DNA from: Trichomonas vaginalis G3
Taxonomy: Eukaryota; Parabasalia; Trichomonadida; Trichomonadidae
NCBI RefSeq assembly: GCF_026262505.1
Contig: NC_067206.1
Span: 22,583,896-22,647,895 of the forward strand
Length of the DNA stretch: 64,000 nucleotides
Direction of reading: 5' to 3'
Shown here: positions 8,965-17,521 of the stretch, in pieces
How the letters are laid out: every line of letters begins with the position of its first letter
Position numbering within the stretch: the stretch's first letter is position 1
The notes under the pieces: generated by a model
The model's database searches: none
Seen by the model: the letters and a program-made list of their open reading frames with translations, nothing else
Told to the model about the DNA's origin: nothing
Made by a program: the position numbers and the translations under genes

Positions 8965-9366
8965 ATGGGTTTATTTGGCGCATTAGCAGGAGTCGCATCT
9001 AGATTTTTACCCGCAGTGGGAACAATAGCCAGAGGTGTATTTGGAGTTGGAAGGAAGATTTTGAGTACATTAGGTATACTGAAAGAGAAAGCACAACCTA
9101 TTATACAAACTGTACAGAAAGGTTGGGATGTAGCACGAGATGCAGCAAATCTTATTCCAAATCCTGAAACAAGAGGAAAAGTTCAAGGATGGATGGACAA
9201 TGTAGGAAGACAAGCAGGAAACTACTATAACAAAGCAAATGACTACTATAACCAAGCAGGACACTATATGGACCAAGGTGAAAGATTCTTTAACAGAGGA
9301 TATAACCATGCACAACAGTGGGTAAACAACAACCAACCTCAACCGCCTCAAACGTGGGGAATGTAA
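8965..9366 (+). CDS. Small Gly-rich protein with hydrophobic N-terminus, possible N-myristoylation
   Basis: 133 residues. It starts MGLFGALAGVASRFLPAVG, so Gly2 could be myristoylated; residues 2-45 are Gly/Ala/Val-rich and amphipathic. The middle has Tyr/Asn/Gln repeats (YYNKANDYYNQAGHYMDQG, residues about 85-105) and the end is Pro/Gln-rich. Similar in design to the 80-residue protein at 5506-5748. A minor virion protein that touches membrane or DNA would fit, as inference. The copy 2 counterpart at 37804-38204 is broken. Confidence 0.6.
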   Translation: MGLFGALAGVASRFLPAVGTIARGVFGVGRKILSTLGILKEKAQPIIQTVQKGWDVARDAANLIPNPETRGKVQGWMDNVGRQAGNYYNKANDYYNQAGHYMDQGERFFNRGYNHAQQWVNNNQPQPPQTWGM

Positions 9367-9385
9367 AATTTTTTACTGAGATGAA

Positions 9386-9538
9386 ATGAACAATACAGCA
9401 TTGAGACAAATGGGTTCAAGATGGATTTGTCGGCTTCCAGCAGTTACACAACGTGTTTGTCAAGTTCTTCCTATACCTCAGGAAGTTTTAGACCGACTTA
9501 AAAAACCTCAACAACCAGTTGAAAACAAACCAAACTAA
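9386..9538 (+). CDS. 50-residue conserved Maverick microprotein
   Basis: Too short for most gene lists. The frame starts MNNTALRQMGSRWICRLPAV and ends PVENKPN. The leader TTTTTTACTGAGATGAA before its ATG is repeated almost exactly before the next gene (9558), so both starts look real. Copy 2 keeps it (38223-38378) with one extra in-frame codon (Pro) and few other changes, the pattern of a coding sequence. Function unknown. Confidence 0.6.
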   Translation: MNNTALRQMGSRWICRLPAVTQRVCQVLPIPQEVLDRLKKPQQPVENKPN

Positions 9539-9557
9539 AATTTTTTACTGAGATGAA

Positions 9558-10142
9558 ATGACCGAAGAAGTTGAAACGGTAGATTTGACACCACAAACAA
9601 AAAGTTCAGAACCATTGTCAAAACCTGTCAAAGAACTTACAGATGAAGAGAAAAATTCAATAATAGAAAGTGCCAGGTCTGGAAATACAAACCCCAACTA
9701 CAAAGTCACTTTTCATAAAAATGGAACGGCTAGTATCTCAAAAAAGAAACAGACTCTCACAAATAAAATATTGAAGTCTGAAGGAGCTTTCGAGACAACA
9801 GATGGAAAAGTTTACTTCACTGACCAACAGTTCATTATAGAACATCTCATTGACTTAGAGTCGAAATATTCTAAACTTTACAACAAACACAAAAAGTTGA
9901 AAGGAAAACAAAAACAAATGGCATATGATATTTATGAAGATGTTGACGACACAACTGTTCCTGCAGGTGAGCTAAAGTCAAAGGAACCGAAAAGTGACGA
10001 AAAACCGATAGAAGAAGAAAAACCAAAAAATGAAGATAAACCAAAACCAAAGTTTAGTTTGGAAACTAAACCAAGTCAACCTTCATTAGCTGGTATGGGT
10101 TGGCGTCAAAGACTTATGGTAGCGGGCGGTTATGTTAAGTAA
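9558..10142 (+). CDS. Hypothetical charged coiled-coil protein, 194 residues
   Basis: The product has an acidic, Thr/Ser-rich start, a region with a possible beta hairpin (KVTFHKNGTASISKKKQ), a helical Lys-rich part (residues about 95-125, LESKYSKLYNKHKKLKGKQK), a long Glu/Lys/Pro tail, and a conserved end GMGWRQRLMVAGGYVK. It shares its leader with the microprotein upstream and lies just before the polymerase gene. No family recognised. The copy 2 counterpart (38398-38978) is broken. Confidence 0.65.
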   Translation: MTEEVETVDLTPQTKSSEPLSKPVKELTDEEKNSIIESARSGNTNPNYKVTFHKNGTASISKKKQTLTNKILKSEGAFETTDGKVYFTDQQFIIEHLIDLESKYSKLYNKHKKLKGKQKQMAYDIYEDVDDTTVPAGELKSKEPKSDEKPIEEEKPKNEDKPKPKFSLETKPSQPSLAGMGWRQRLMVAGGYVK

Positions 10143-10174
10143 AGAAAACAGTATATTTTTTTATTTTTATAAAA

Positions 10175-12328
10175 ATGCCCCCATATAGAATGGACAGAAG
10201 GTCTGCTAGAATAAAAGCAGAGTTAGAAAGATATGGCTGGAGAGTTTCGAAGAATTTTAAATATAGGAAGGGAAGACCCATAAAAGTCTATGACAAATTG
10301 TCTGGTCTTCGCTACGAAATGGACTTAAAAACAGCACGCGCCAATTATCCAAACAGACTAGAGAGGTTAGAAGAAGAGCGTCTTATGGACATGCCTTTCG
10401 ATGTTACTGAGCCTCAAGTTGAAGGACACGACGGCTTTGCCAGATTCTATTGGAAACATGACGAACAATTGTATCCTTTGAGAAGAAAAAAGGGAAGAGG
10501 TGAAGACGCACATGCTCCCATGGAAAGAACAAGATATGCATATGAAAAGTATCGTGAAGTTAGAAGTAAAATTACATCTGGTCGAACCTTTACAGTAAAC
10601 TTTGACGAAGGAAAGAACAAAGAAGGCTTCATGGGTGTACTTGCTGCAATTCAAGACGGAAATAAGAAAGGACACAATCTCAGATTGACCATAACAGATT
10701 TGGATGGTCACATTTACTATGCACATGGCAATGTCACAACAGCCGCACAACTTCTTGACGCTTTCAAGACTACAAAGAGAGAACAAATGGTTGACTCCGA
10801 CTCAGATATTTTGAATGCGATTGAAGGAATTGCAAGTGTCAAGTTCGAATGGTATCAACCTAACCCTCAAGCAGTCAGACAACATGCTGGATACTTCCCG
10901 TTCATAAACAAGTCTGACATTGACTTGACAAGGTATGGAATTTACAATTCAATTGAAACAATTGTCAATGAACCTTGCATTCTCACATGCCTCAGGAACT
11001 CTGGTCTTGTTACAGATGAGAAGATGAAGTATCTTGAGTCATGTGTGAAGACAAGGTACATTCTTAGAGGTCAACTGGCAAAAGTTGCACCGTTGGCAAA
11101 TGTGAATATCCGAGTCAACATACCGACTGAGAAAGGTTCTTCACATGACGACTATGTTGTTGACAAAGACTTACCATGGTTGAAGATTGCAATTGTCCAC
11201 AACCACTTCATGTTGAACGAAAGTCTTACAAACCCATTCTTTGGTAAAAGTAAGTGCAACATTGTCAGAGCTGTTAACATTCTTTTCGAGAAAGGTTTGT
11301 TGGAACCAATTCCAGATGACAAGCTGACAGAAACTTTTGTACCAAAAGACGAAACAAACTTTTCATTGTTAGCAAGACCAAAAGTTGTTCCAGACAAAGT
11401 TCTAGCACAAAAGAAGTACACAGTTCCAAAAGGAGTTGGATTGTTCGGATACCAACCTGAACCAGAAGAACTTCCAATGAGGTTGCAAGAACTTCAAGAT
11501 GCTATAAACAAACTTCCATTGAGGCATCCAATCGACGTCAAATTGTATTGGAGAGCTTCTGAGTTAGGTCAGAAGGTTTTATATGAAACAGGTTGCTTCG
11601 ACGATGTTTATGAGATAACAGGGGAGGTATCTCAGAAGATAAGAGACTCGCTTGAATTTCCAAAAACTGGGCCGATTGGATGCGACAAGTTCGACTCATA
11701 CGAAAAGATATACTATGTCGACCTTAACGCTGCGTACATGAGGTTTGTCCAATATATTCCGACTGGAATTCCAAACGAAGATGGTGAGTTCCCGGGAAGG
11801 AACTATACAGTTGGAAAAGTCATACAACAAATGTATGATATTAGGAAAGCTTCAAACCCCAAACTTGCAATGACACTCAAATTGCTTATGAATTCGACAT
11901 GGGGATATTCCATTAAGAAACCTCAAAAGATGAAGAGTAAACATTATGAGAAGGTCGACAACTTTGTTGAAAGGTTTTCTCCTTTTGTTTTGAAGTACGA
12001 GTTCACCGAAGGTCAAAGTGGCTTAGTAACCACATTAAAACCTATTGTCGAACATTGGTGTTACCCTCAGTTCGCAAAGGCAGTCCTTGACAACTACAAC
12101 AAATTCTTCTCCGAAGTCAAATCCAAAGTTGTGGTATACTATGAGAACATTGACGCACTCATGACGAACGAAGAAGGGTACAACAAACTCATTGAAATGG
12201 GAATGGTCGGTGAAAAGATGGGCCTTTTTAAGCTAGACAAGGTATTTTCCGAAGTTCATGTAATATCGAAAAGGAAATATTGGGGTATACTTGAAGACGG
12301 CACAGAAATAAAACATTGCATGAAATAA
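10175..12328 (+). CDS. Family B DNA polymerase of the Maverick (divergent, protein-primed type)
   Basis: The 717-residue product has a palm signature: motif A YYVDLNAAYMRF near residue 515, motif B KLAMTLKLLMNSTWGYS near 570, and a motif C region near 655 that is strongly diverged but the same in both copies. The N-terminal 400 residues, where an exonuclease and TP-binding regions would be expected, are poorly recognisable. It would copy the element from its ends, probably with a protein primer as in other Polintons. Leader TTTTTATTTTTATAAAA precedes the ATG. The frame is open in this copy. Family assignment is firm for the palm, weaker for the rest. Confidence 0.8.
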   Translation: MPPYRMDRRSARIKAELERYGWRVSKNFKYRKGRPIKVYDKLSGLRYEMDLKTARANYPNRLERLEEERLMDMPFDVTEPQVEGHDGFARFYWKHDEQLYPLRRKKGRGEDAHAPMERTRYAYEKYREVRSKITSGRTFTVNFDEGKNKEGFMGVLAAIQDGNKKGHNLRLTITDLDGHIYYAHGNVTTAAQLLDAFKTTKREQMVDSDSDILNAIEGIASVKFEWYQPNPQAVRQHAGYFPFINKSDIDLTRYGIYNSIETIVNEPCILTCLRNSGLVTDEKMKYLESCVKTRYILRGQLAKVAPLANVNIRVNIPTEKGSSHDDYVVDKDLPWLKIAIVHNHFMLNESLTNPFFGKSKCNIVRAVNILFEKGLLEPIPDDKLTETFVPKDETNFSLLARPKVVPDKVLAQKKYTVPKGVGLFGYQPEPEELPMRLQELQDAINKLPLRHPIDVKLYWRASELGQKVLYETGCFDDVYEITGEVSQKIRDSLEFPKTGPIGCDKFDSYEKIYYVDLNAAYMRFVQYIPTGIPNEDGEFPGRNYTVGKVIQQMYDIRKASNPKLAMTLKLLMNSTWGYSIKKPQKMKSKHYEKVDNFVERFSPFVLKYEFTEGQSGLVTTLKPIVEHWCYPQFAKAVLDNYNKFFSEVKSKVVVYYENIDALMTNEEGYNKLIEMGMVGEKMGLFKLDKVFSEVHVISKRKYWGILEDGTEIKHCMK

Positions 12329-12365
12329 AAACGTTTTTAAAACCATATATTTTTACATATATTAA

Positions 12366-13226
12366 ATGCTTCAGGTTGAAAAACAAAGAACAAAAGTAGC
12401 AGATACAAAACCGTTAGACTATATCTTCACAAATGCCGGTAGGACTATATCAGATGAAGAAATTTCATCCCGTTCATACAGGTTTGACTATCCAATTCGT
12501 TGGCTTCAAAGTCCTTCAGATGCAAAGGCAATAGGATTTAGAAGAGTTTTGTTTTCAAATAGAACTAACGCGTTTATGTTCGCAGTATATTTTCATGGTC
12601 AGTATAAAGGTTCTGATGGTCTAATAGAAAAATTTGACGAAATGAAAATCTTTACAATTCGTTCAGACGAAAGTCTTGAAAAAACTCTAAATGACTTTCA
12701 AACTCAAATAAACAAATACTACTGGGAATTTCAAGAAAAATACCACTCTTTACTAAATGGAACATACTATCTGAAACTAGAATATAACAAGATGAACTCC
12801 ACAGTTTCATTTCAAAAGATTGAAATTAACCCTCCAAGAGATACAGAGTTTTTATATTGGGGAGTAGACAAACGTTCTTGGGCACAATTTCTTCGGTTAC
12901 TAAACCAGAACGAACCATTACCACCAGATGGTCCATTTAATTTTATACTTCCACCAGCAGATTTGACAGTTTATAGAAACGTGTTTGACCCTCAAAATGT
13001 CATGTGTCATGCAAGTTTCAGTTCAAGCAACAACAGTTTTCTATGTATCGGTAAGGACTTTTATGACTTTGCTTCTAAATTCTACGAACCACCTAGTAAC
13101 AGTTTCTCTGACTTTCAAGTTTGGTTCACAACAAACGGTGTGCAGCATATTATTCCATTGTACTATGACTTTTATCTCGAATTGTCTTTCATATACAACT
13201 ACGGAAAAGTATTGAAAAAGTATTGA
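12366..13226 (+). CDS. Hypothetical 286-residue protein, paralogue of 5753-6601
   Basis: Shares with the 282-residue protein the start (LQVEKQRTKVADTKPLDYIF against PIEKETSRVATTKPLDELF), RFDYP-RWL, KAIGFRR and the C-terminal DFQVWFTT...IIPLY...FYLELSFIYNY. The middle has drifted. Leader TTTTTACATATATTAA. It has no counterpart after the polymerase in copy 2, so it belongs to the part of the element that differs between copies. Probably a duplicated structural gene. Confidence 0.7.
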   Translation: MLQVEKQRTKVADTKPLDYIFTNAGRTISDEEISSRSYRFDYPIRWLQSPSDAKAIGFRRVLFSNRTNAFMFAVYFHGQYKGSDGLIEKFDEMKIFTIRSDESLEKTLNDFQTQINKYYWEFQEKYHSLLNGTYYLKLEYNKMNSTVSFQKIEINPPRDTEFLYWGVDKRSWAQFLRLLNQNEPLPPDGPFNFILPPADLTVYRNVFDPQNVMCHASFSSSNNSFLCIGKDFYDFASKFYEPPSNSFSDFQVWFTTNGVQHIIPLYYDFYLELSFIYNYGKVLKKY

Positions 13227-13845
13227 AAAATGAGTTTTGGTTAGATGGTGAGATCTCAAAACAAGCATTTTGTGAAGAATATACCAACCCGCGGAATTCC
13301 GCGGGTTGCTTTTTATATAAAATTCACCCGTTGAATTTTCATGAATTTCCTTAAGATAGAAAAAAAATATTTTAGGGTAGATGTTTTTTTAGGTGTCACC
13401 AGGTCACCAGGTCAAATGAACCTCCCCGAAAAAGTGTGACAACATGACATTTTGACAACAGTCCAGGAAATAAACTTCATCGTCAATGTTTTGAAGAACT
13501 GAAGTGTGCCTATGTGCCCATGTGTGCCTCGGTCAAATGAACCTCCCCGAAAAAGTGTGACAACATGACATTTTGACAACAGTCCAGGAAATAGACTTCT
13601 TCATCGTCAATGTTTTTGTCAAACATGAACGTAAATGTTTTGTCATGACTTCTTCATCGTATTCTTTCACCTGTTGAATTTTGTATAAAAAAGCAACCGC
13701 CGGAATTCCGGCGGTTGGTATATTCTTCACAAAATGCTTGTTTTGAGGTTAAGCCACAAACGGATGTCCGACGGTTAAGCCACAAACGAATGTCCGACGG
13801 TTAAGCCACCCAAAAATATTTTTTAATTTTATTGTAAGAACTGAA
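13227..13845. repeat. Cargo-zone repeat block 1 of copy 1
   Basis: No gene, but dense repeats. A palindromic cassette at 13260-13326 with core CCCGCGGAATTCCGCGGG (13286-13307) encodes, if read, the loop AFCEEYTNPRNSAGCF found in the KilA-N gene downstream. An inverted cassette lies at 13675-13745, core variant CCGCCGGAATTCCGGCGG (13694-13717). Between them a 65-base unit (GTGTGACAACATGACATTTT) occurs at 13410-13475 and 13530-13600, and a 27-base unit with CACAAACGGATGTCCGACGG is repeated at 13749-13810. Confidence 0.75.
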
Positions 13846-14509
13846 ATGACAGTCGAAGCAAAAACGTTCACGAACAAATCTAATGGCAAACATTCACAAA
13901 AAGGCACTTACAACGGTATTGAAGTCTTACGTAGAGACAAGGAATGGTTATATAAATGCAACAAAGATATGTCAGCAGTTTGGGAAAGACTTTAGAAGGT
14001 TGTTGGAAAATAAGTCCTGGGAAGAGTATTATACGGCATTTTGTGAAGAATATACCAACCCGCGGAATTCCGCGGGTTGCTTTTTATACAAAATTCATGC
14101 AGGAATTCCGGATGAAATCAAACAGGTTAGAGGAACGTATGTAGACCCAAGACTCGTAAACTATATAGCAATGTGGGCTTCTCCAAAATATTGTATAGCA
14201 GTTGGAAAAATTTTGGACTCCATAGACAAGAAAGTTCATGAGAAATTAGATGAAGAAGAACTTGAAGATACAGTAGAGAATGCAAAACCTTTGTTCGAAC
14301 AAGAAGTTAGAAAAATGCATGAAAAACAAATAGAACATGAACGTGAGATATGTTCTGGTTATAGAGATTCTCCATACGAACTAGACCAATGGGAACAAGA
14401 AGATTTAAAGAGAGAATTTAGAGAATATGAACTCGCTAAGATAGCATTTGAAGCTGCAGAAGAGAGGTTAAAAGTTTGGGGTCGTTTTGTACAAAAATAT
14501 TGTGAGTAA
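13846..14509 (+). pseudogene. KilA-N domain protein 1, loop encoded by palindromic cassette (broken)
   Basis: The KilA-N fold is seen as GYINATKICQQFGKDFRR, then W..YY, then GTYVDPRLVNYIAMWASPKY, a DNA-binding domain common in large DNA viruses and phages; a charged helical C-terminal part follows. Between the two halves of the domain a cassette is inserted in frame (14033-14094, core palindrome 14057-14078), giving FCEEYTNPRNSAGCF. The leader TTTTATTGTAAGAACTGAA before the ATG at 13846 is shared with other cargo genes. The gene looks broken. Absent from copy 2. Confidence 0.7.
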
Positions 14510-14937
14510 ATGAACCATTTTTTTCGACAAAAATATATTTTAGGTGAAGAACTGAAGTGTGCCTATGTGCCTATGTGCCTAGGTCAAATGAACTTCTCTG
14601 AAAAAGTGTGACAACACGACATTTTGACAACATCGTAGAAAACACGCAAAACTCTTGAATTTTGTATAAAAAAAGCAACCGCCGGAATTCCGCGGGTTGG
14701 TATATTCTTCACAAAATGCTTGTTTTGAGGTCGAACCACTTTTGGCTCCACCGTAGAAAACACACAAAACTCTTGAATTTGTTGCTGAACTCGGCAAAAA
14801 TATATTTTAGGTGAAGAGGTGAGATCTCACCCGTTTTTTCACCTGTTTTTTCACCCGTTGAATTTTCATGAATTTTCCCGAAATAAAAATAAAGTTAGTT
14901 TTTTTAAAAAAATATTTTTTATTTTTATTGTAAGAAC
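14510..14937. repeat. Cargo-zone repeat block 2 of copy 1
   Basis: No gene. Holds another GTGTGACAACACGACATTTT unit (14580-14632), an inverted cassette at 14655-14727 whose core (14676-14699) joins one arm of each palindrome variant, the hairpin-like GTCGAACCACTTTTGGCTCC, and a GGTGAGATCTCACC palindrome at 14816-14830 with GGTGA-type neighbours. The end (14918-14937) is the TTTTATTGTAAGAAC leader of the next gene. Confidence 0.7.
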
Positions 14938-15852
14938 ATGTTAGCAACAACAGCACCAAACTCGTTAGTCATGAACCCAACATCTATGTTAGTAGAGATG
15001 AAAAGCTTCATTCCTTCTTCATATACTTTCGAAACAACAATCCAGAAGATAAAGCAAGAACTTCTCCAAGGAGATTTAGATTGCACTGCAAAAGATGAAA
15101 CAAATGAAGAATATCTTTATGAAATGCAGGATATTATTGACCATCTACCTAAACTTCCTGAAATCCAACAACAAAAGCTCACTATTCCTGAATTCGATGA
15201 AATAGAAGTCAAAGCAACTGACTCAGTTGAAACCAAGAAGTTCATACGTAAGGCAAACTATGAGTTTCTTGGATTTCATTGCAACCACAAAGTCATGGAC
15301 AAAGACTGCGACATGTTATATAAGAACATCTCTGACATATACAAATCTGGGGAGTTTAAGACCTACGACAACTTTGTTTCGTTAGTTGCTGAATGTGTAT
15401 GGCAGATAAGAGATGAAGATAGAAGAGGTAAGGTATGGAACCAACAGATAAAACCCGCAACTTTTGAGTTAAAGAAAACCATTGACGCCTTAGTCATACT
15501 TGCAGGTAAGGTTTCAGAATATAACGCAAAAATGAACCCACAATGTTCTAAATGTAAAGCAGCAATGAGGAAATATAACTACTCCGTCAAAGAGATAGAA
15601 CGTATGCGAAACGACTATGCTGACTTAAAGAAAGAAGCAGAGAAACCAGCAGAAGATAAAATGGACATGTTAGCATTTCTGAACAAAAACTATCCAACTG
15701 CTGACGATTTCCTTCTTTCAGATGTCAAGAAGAAATATAAAGAAACATTCGGCATTGTTAAAACATTCGATGTACTAAAAGAAGAAATAGAAGCTACGAA
15801 ACTGTTTAGGATTTCAAATATACATCGTACAATTCATGTAAAACGCTTATAA
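14938..15852 (+). CDS. Hypothetical 304-residue protein, CxxC motif, coiled coil
   Basis: The ATG follows the cargo-type leader TTTTTATTGTAAGAAC. The product has an acidic helical first half, a pair of Cys in CSKCKAAMRKYNYS near residue 205, a short coiled coil (RMRNDYADLKKEAEK), and a basic end HVKRL. No known domain recognised. It is the one cargo-zone gene also found in copy 2 (45275-46186, broken there), so it probably belongs to the core set. Followed by palindromic repeats in both copies. Confidence 0.65.
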   Translation: MLATTAPNSLVMNPTSMLVEMKSFIPSSYTFETTIQKIKQELLQGDLDCTAKDETNEEYLYEMQDIIDHLPKLPEIQQQKLTIPEFDEIEVKATDSVETKKFIRKANYEFLGFHCNHKVMDKDCDMLYKNISDIYKSGEFKTYDNFVSLVAECVWQIRDEDRRGKVWNQQIKPATFELKKTIDALVILAGKVSEYNAKMNPQCSKCKAAMRKYNYSVKEIERMRNDYADLKKEAEKPAEDKMDMLAFLNKNYPTADDFLLSDVKKKYKETFGIVKTFDVLKEEIEATKLFRISNIHRTIHVKRL

Positions 15853-16818
15853 AATAACTGAGGTGAAAAAAGAGGTGAGAAAACAGGTGAGATCTCACCT
15901 CTTCACCTAAAATATATTTTTATTGAATTCTGAGTAAAATGACATATGGAACACATACTTTTTCAGTAAGGACATATGGGGTGAAAAAAGAGGTGAGAAA
16001 ACAGGTGAGATCTCACCTCTTCACCTAAAATATATTTTTGTCTGATTTACACTCATTGACGATGAAATCTTGACAACATGACATTTTGACAACATCGTAG
16101 AAAACACGCAAAACTCTTGAATTTTGTATAAAAAAAGCAACCGCCGGAATTCCGCGGGTTGGTATATTCTTCACAAAATGCTTGTTTTGAGGTCGAGCCA
16201 TTTTTGGCTCCACCTGTTTTTTCAACCAAAACTCATTTTTGTCTGATTTACGCTCATTGACGATGAAATCTTGACAAAACATTTACGAAGAAATCTATTT
16301 CCTGTGTTGTTGTCAAAATGTCATGTTGTCACACTTTTTCAGAGAAGTTCATTTGACCTGGTGACCTGGTGACCTGGTTCCACCTAAAATATATTTTTGC
16401 TGAAAAAAATGACCAAATTTCATGAATTTCCTCATATGTTTGCTACCCTCGAAAAACCGAGGATAGAGATTCCGTACGAAAACAGTGAAAAAAACTTATG
16501 AAATAACTGTTTTTTTGACGAAGAGAACTTTTGCACTTCGTAAAAAAAATGACGTTTACCATGTAAAACGCTTATGAAAATCGTAAAAAATTGCGAGTGG
16601 GAGAAAAACCCTGGTCGCCAAAACTCTATGAAAACAGTGAAAAAACTCATGAAAATCGTAAAAAATTGCGACCCGCGGAAAACCGAGGAACGCCTAAAAC
16701 ACATGAAAATCGTAAAAAAATGACCAAATTTCATGATATAACTGTATCTTTTATACAAAATAAAATAACGCTAGTTTTTTTAAAATATTTTTTTTTATTT
16801 TGTATGTAAGAACAGGAA
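15853..16818. repeat. Cargo-zone repeat block 3 of copy 1
   Basis: No gene. Two copies, 108 bases apart (15867-15922, 15975-16037), of a unit made of GAGGTGA repeats closing in the palindrome GGTGAGATCTCACC and followed by TAAAATATATTTTT. Then an inverted KilA-N cassette (16116-16188, core 16138-16161), the hairpin GAGCCATTTTTGGCTC (16196-16211), an inverted copy of the GTGACAACATGAC unit with GGTGACCTG triplets (16296-16384), a second cassette type (16431-16485) and runs of CATGAAAATCGTAAAAAA. The last 35 bases are the leader TTTTATTTTGTATGTAAGAAC. Confidence 0.7.
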
Positions 16819-17433
16819 ATGACAAACATTGAGTTTGAAACAGTTAAAAAGATAGACAATGAGACCAAAGTGGTTAGAATTGGTGATTTAAACGTAAGAT
16901 ACTCAAAGAAATACAACAAATATTCTTTGTCAGACATTTTAACACTATCTGAAAAGAAAACATCCCACGACTGGGTTAGAATTGCTTCTAGTCAGAAAAT
17001 TTTGACAAGAAATCCTGAGCTTATGATATCAGTAGCATTTCATGGAACAAGAGCATATCTTATAGACAAAAGTCTTATACCAATAGTTTTGTTCTGGATT
17101 GACCCAGTTGTTGGATATAATTTCATAACATATGGTTCATTCGATACTGAACGTTGCAGTGAAGGCTTACTTTATATCGTTCAGAAACCGAAGGACTTCA
17201 ATACAAAGAGATATAAGATAGGAAGAACATTTAATATAACTAAAAGATATGACAGTACAGTCAATAGAGTTAAGGTTGTGTTCGTTAACGATATGAGAGC
17301 TGCAGAAACAGAACTACTTGAAAAGTTTGAGAAAATGTATGGTGCTCCCATGAAAGGTAAAGAAACGTTTGAAGTAGATGAGATAGATAGTGCTATAAAA
17401 TTATTTGACGAAGTTGCTGAAAAATACATGTAA
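16819..17433 (+). CDS. KilA-N-like plus T5orf172/GIY-YIG-like protein
   Basis: 204 residues. The first half (VRIGDLNVRYSKKYNKYSLSDI, then HDWVRIASSQ and a stretch like AYLIDKSLIPIVLFWIDP) resembles the KilA-N/MSV199 DNA-binding type. The second half starts at GLLYIVQKP and continues YKIGRTFNITKRYD and AETELLEKFEKMYG, the pattern of T5orf172/MUG113 domains, which belong to the GIY-YIG nuclease fold. Proteins of this build are common in nucleocytoplasmic large DNA viruses and phages. Cargo-type leader before the ATG. Frame open; absent from copy 2. Confidence 0.7.
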   Translation: MTNIEFETVKKIDNETKVVRIGDLNVRYSKKYNKYSLSDILTLSEKKTSHDWVRIASSQKILTRNPELMISVAFHGTRAYLIDKSLIPIVLFWIDPVVGYNFITYGSFDTERCSEGLLYIVQKPKDFNTKRYKIGRTFNITKRYDSTVNRVKVVFVNDMRAAETELLEKFEKMYGAPMKGKETFEVDEIDSAIKLFDEVAEKYM

Positions 17434-17521
17434 AGCGTTTATTTTTGGTCTTTTATACAAGATAGAAAATAACGCTAATTTTATTTTTTTTTATTTTTTT
17501 ATTTTGTATGTAAAGACAGTA

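Noticed and set aside
13686-13720. Rho-independent terminator made by the cassette palindrome
   Set aside because: The palindrome is followed by short T/A runs in some copies, but it is a eukaryotic setting and one copy is read in frame inside a gene.
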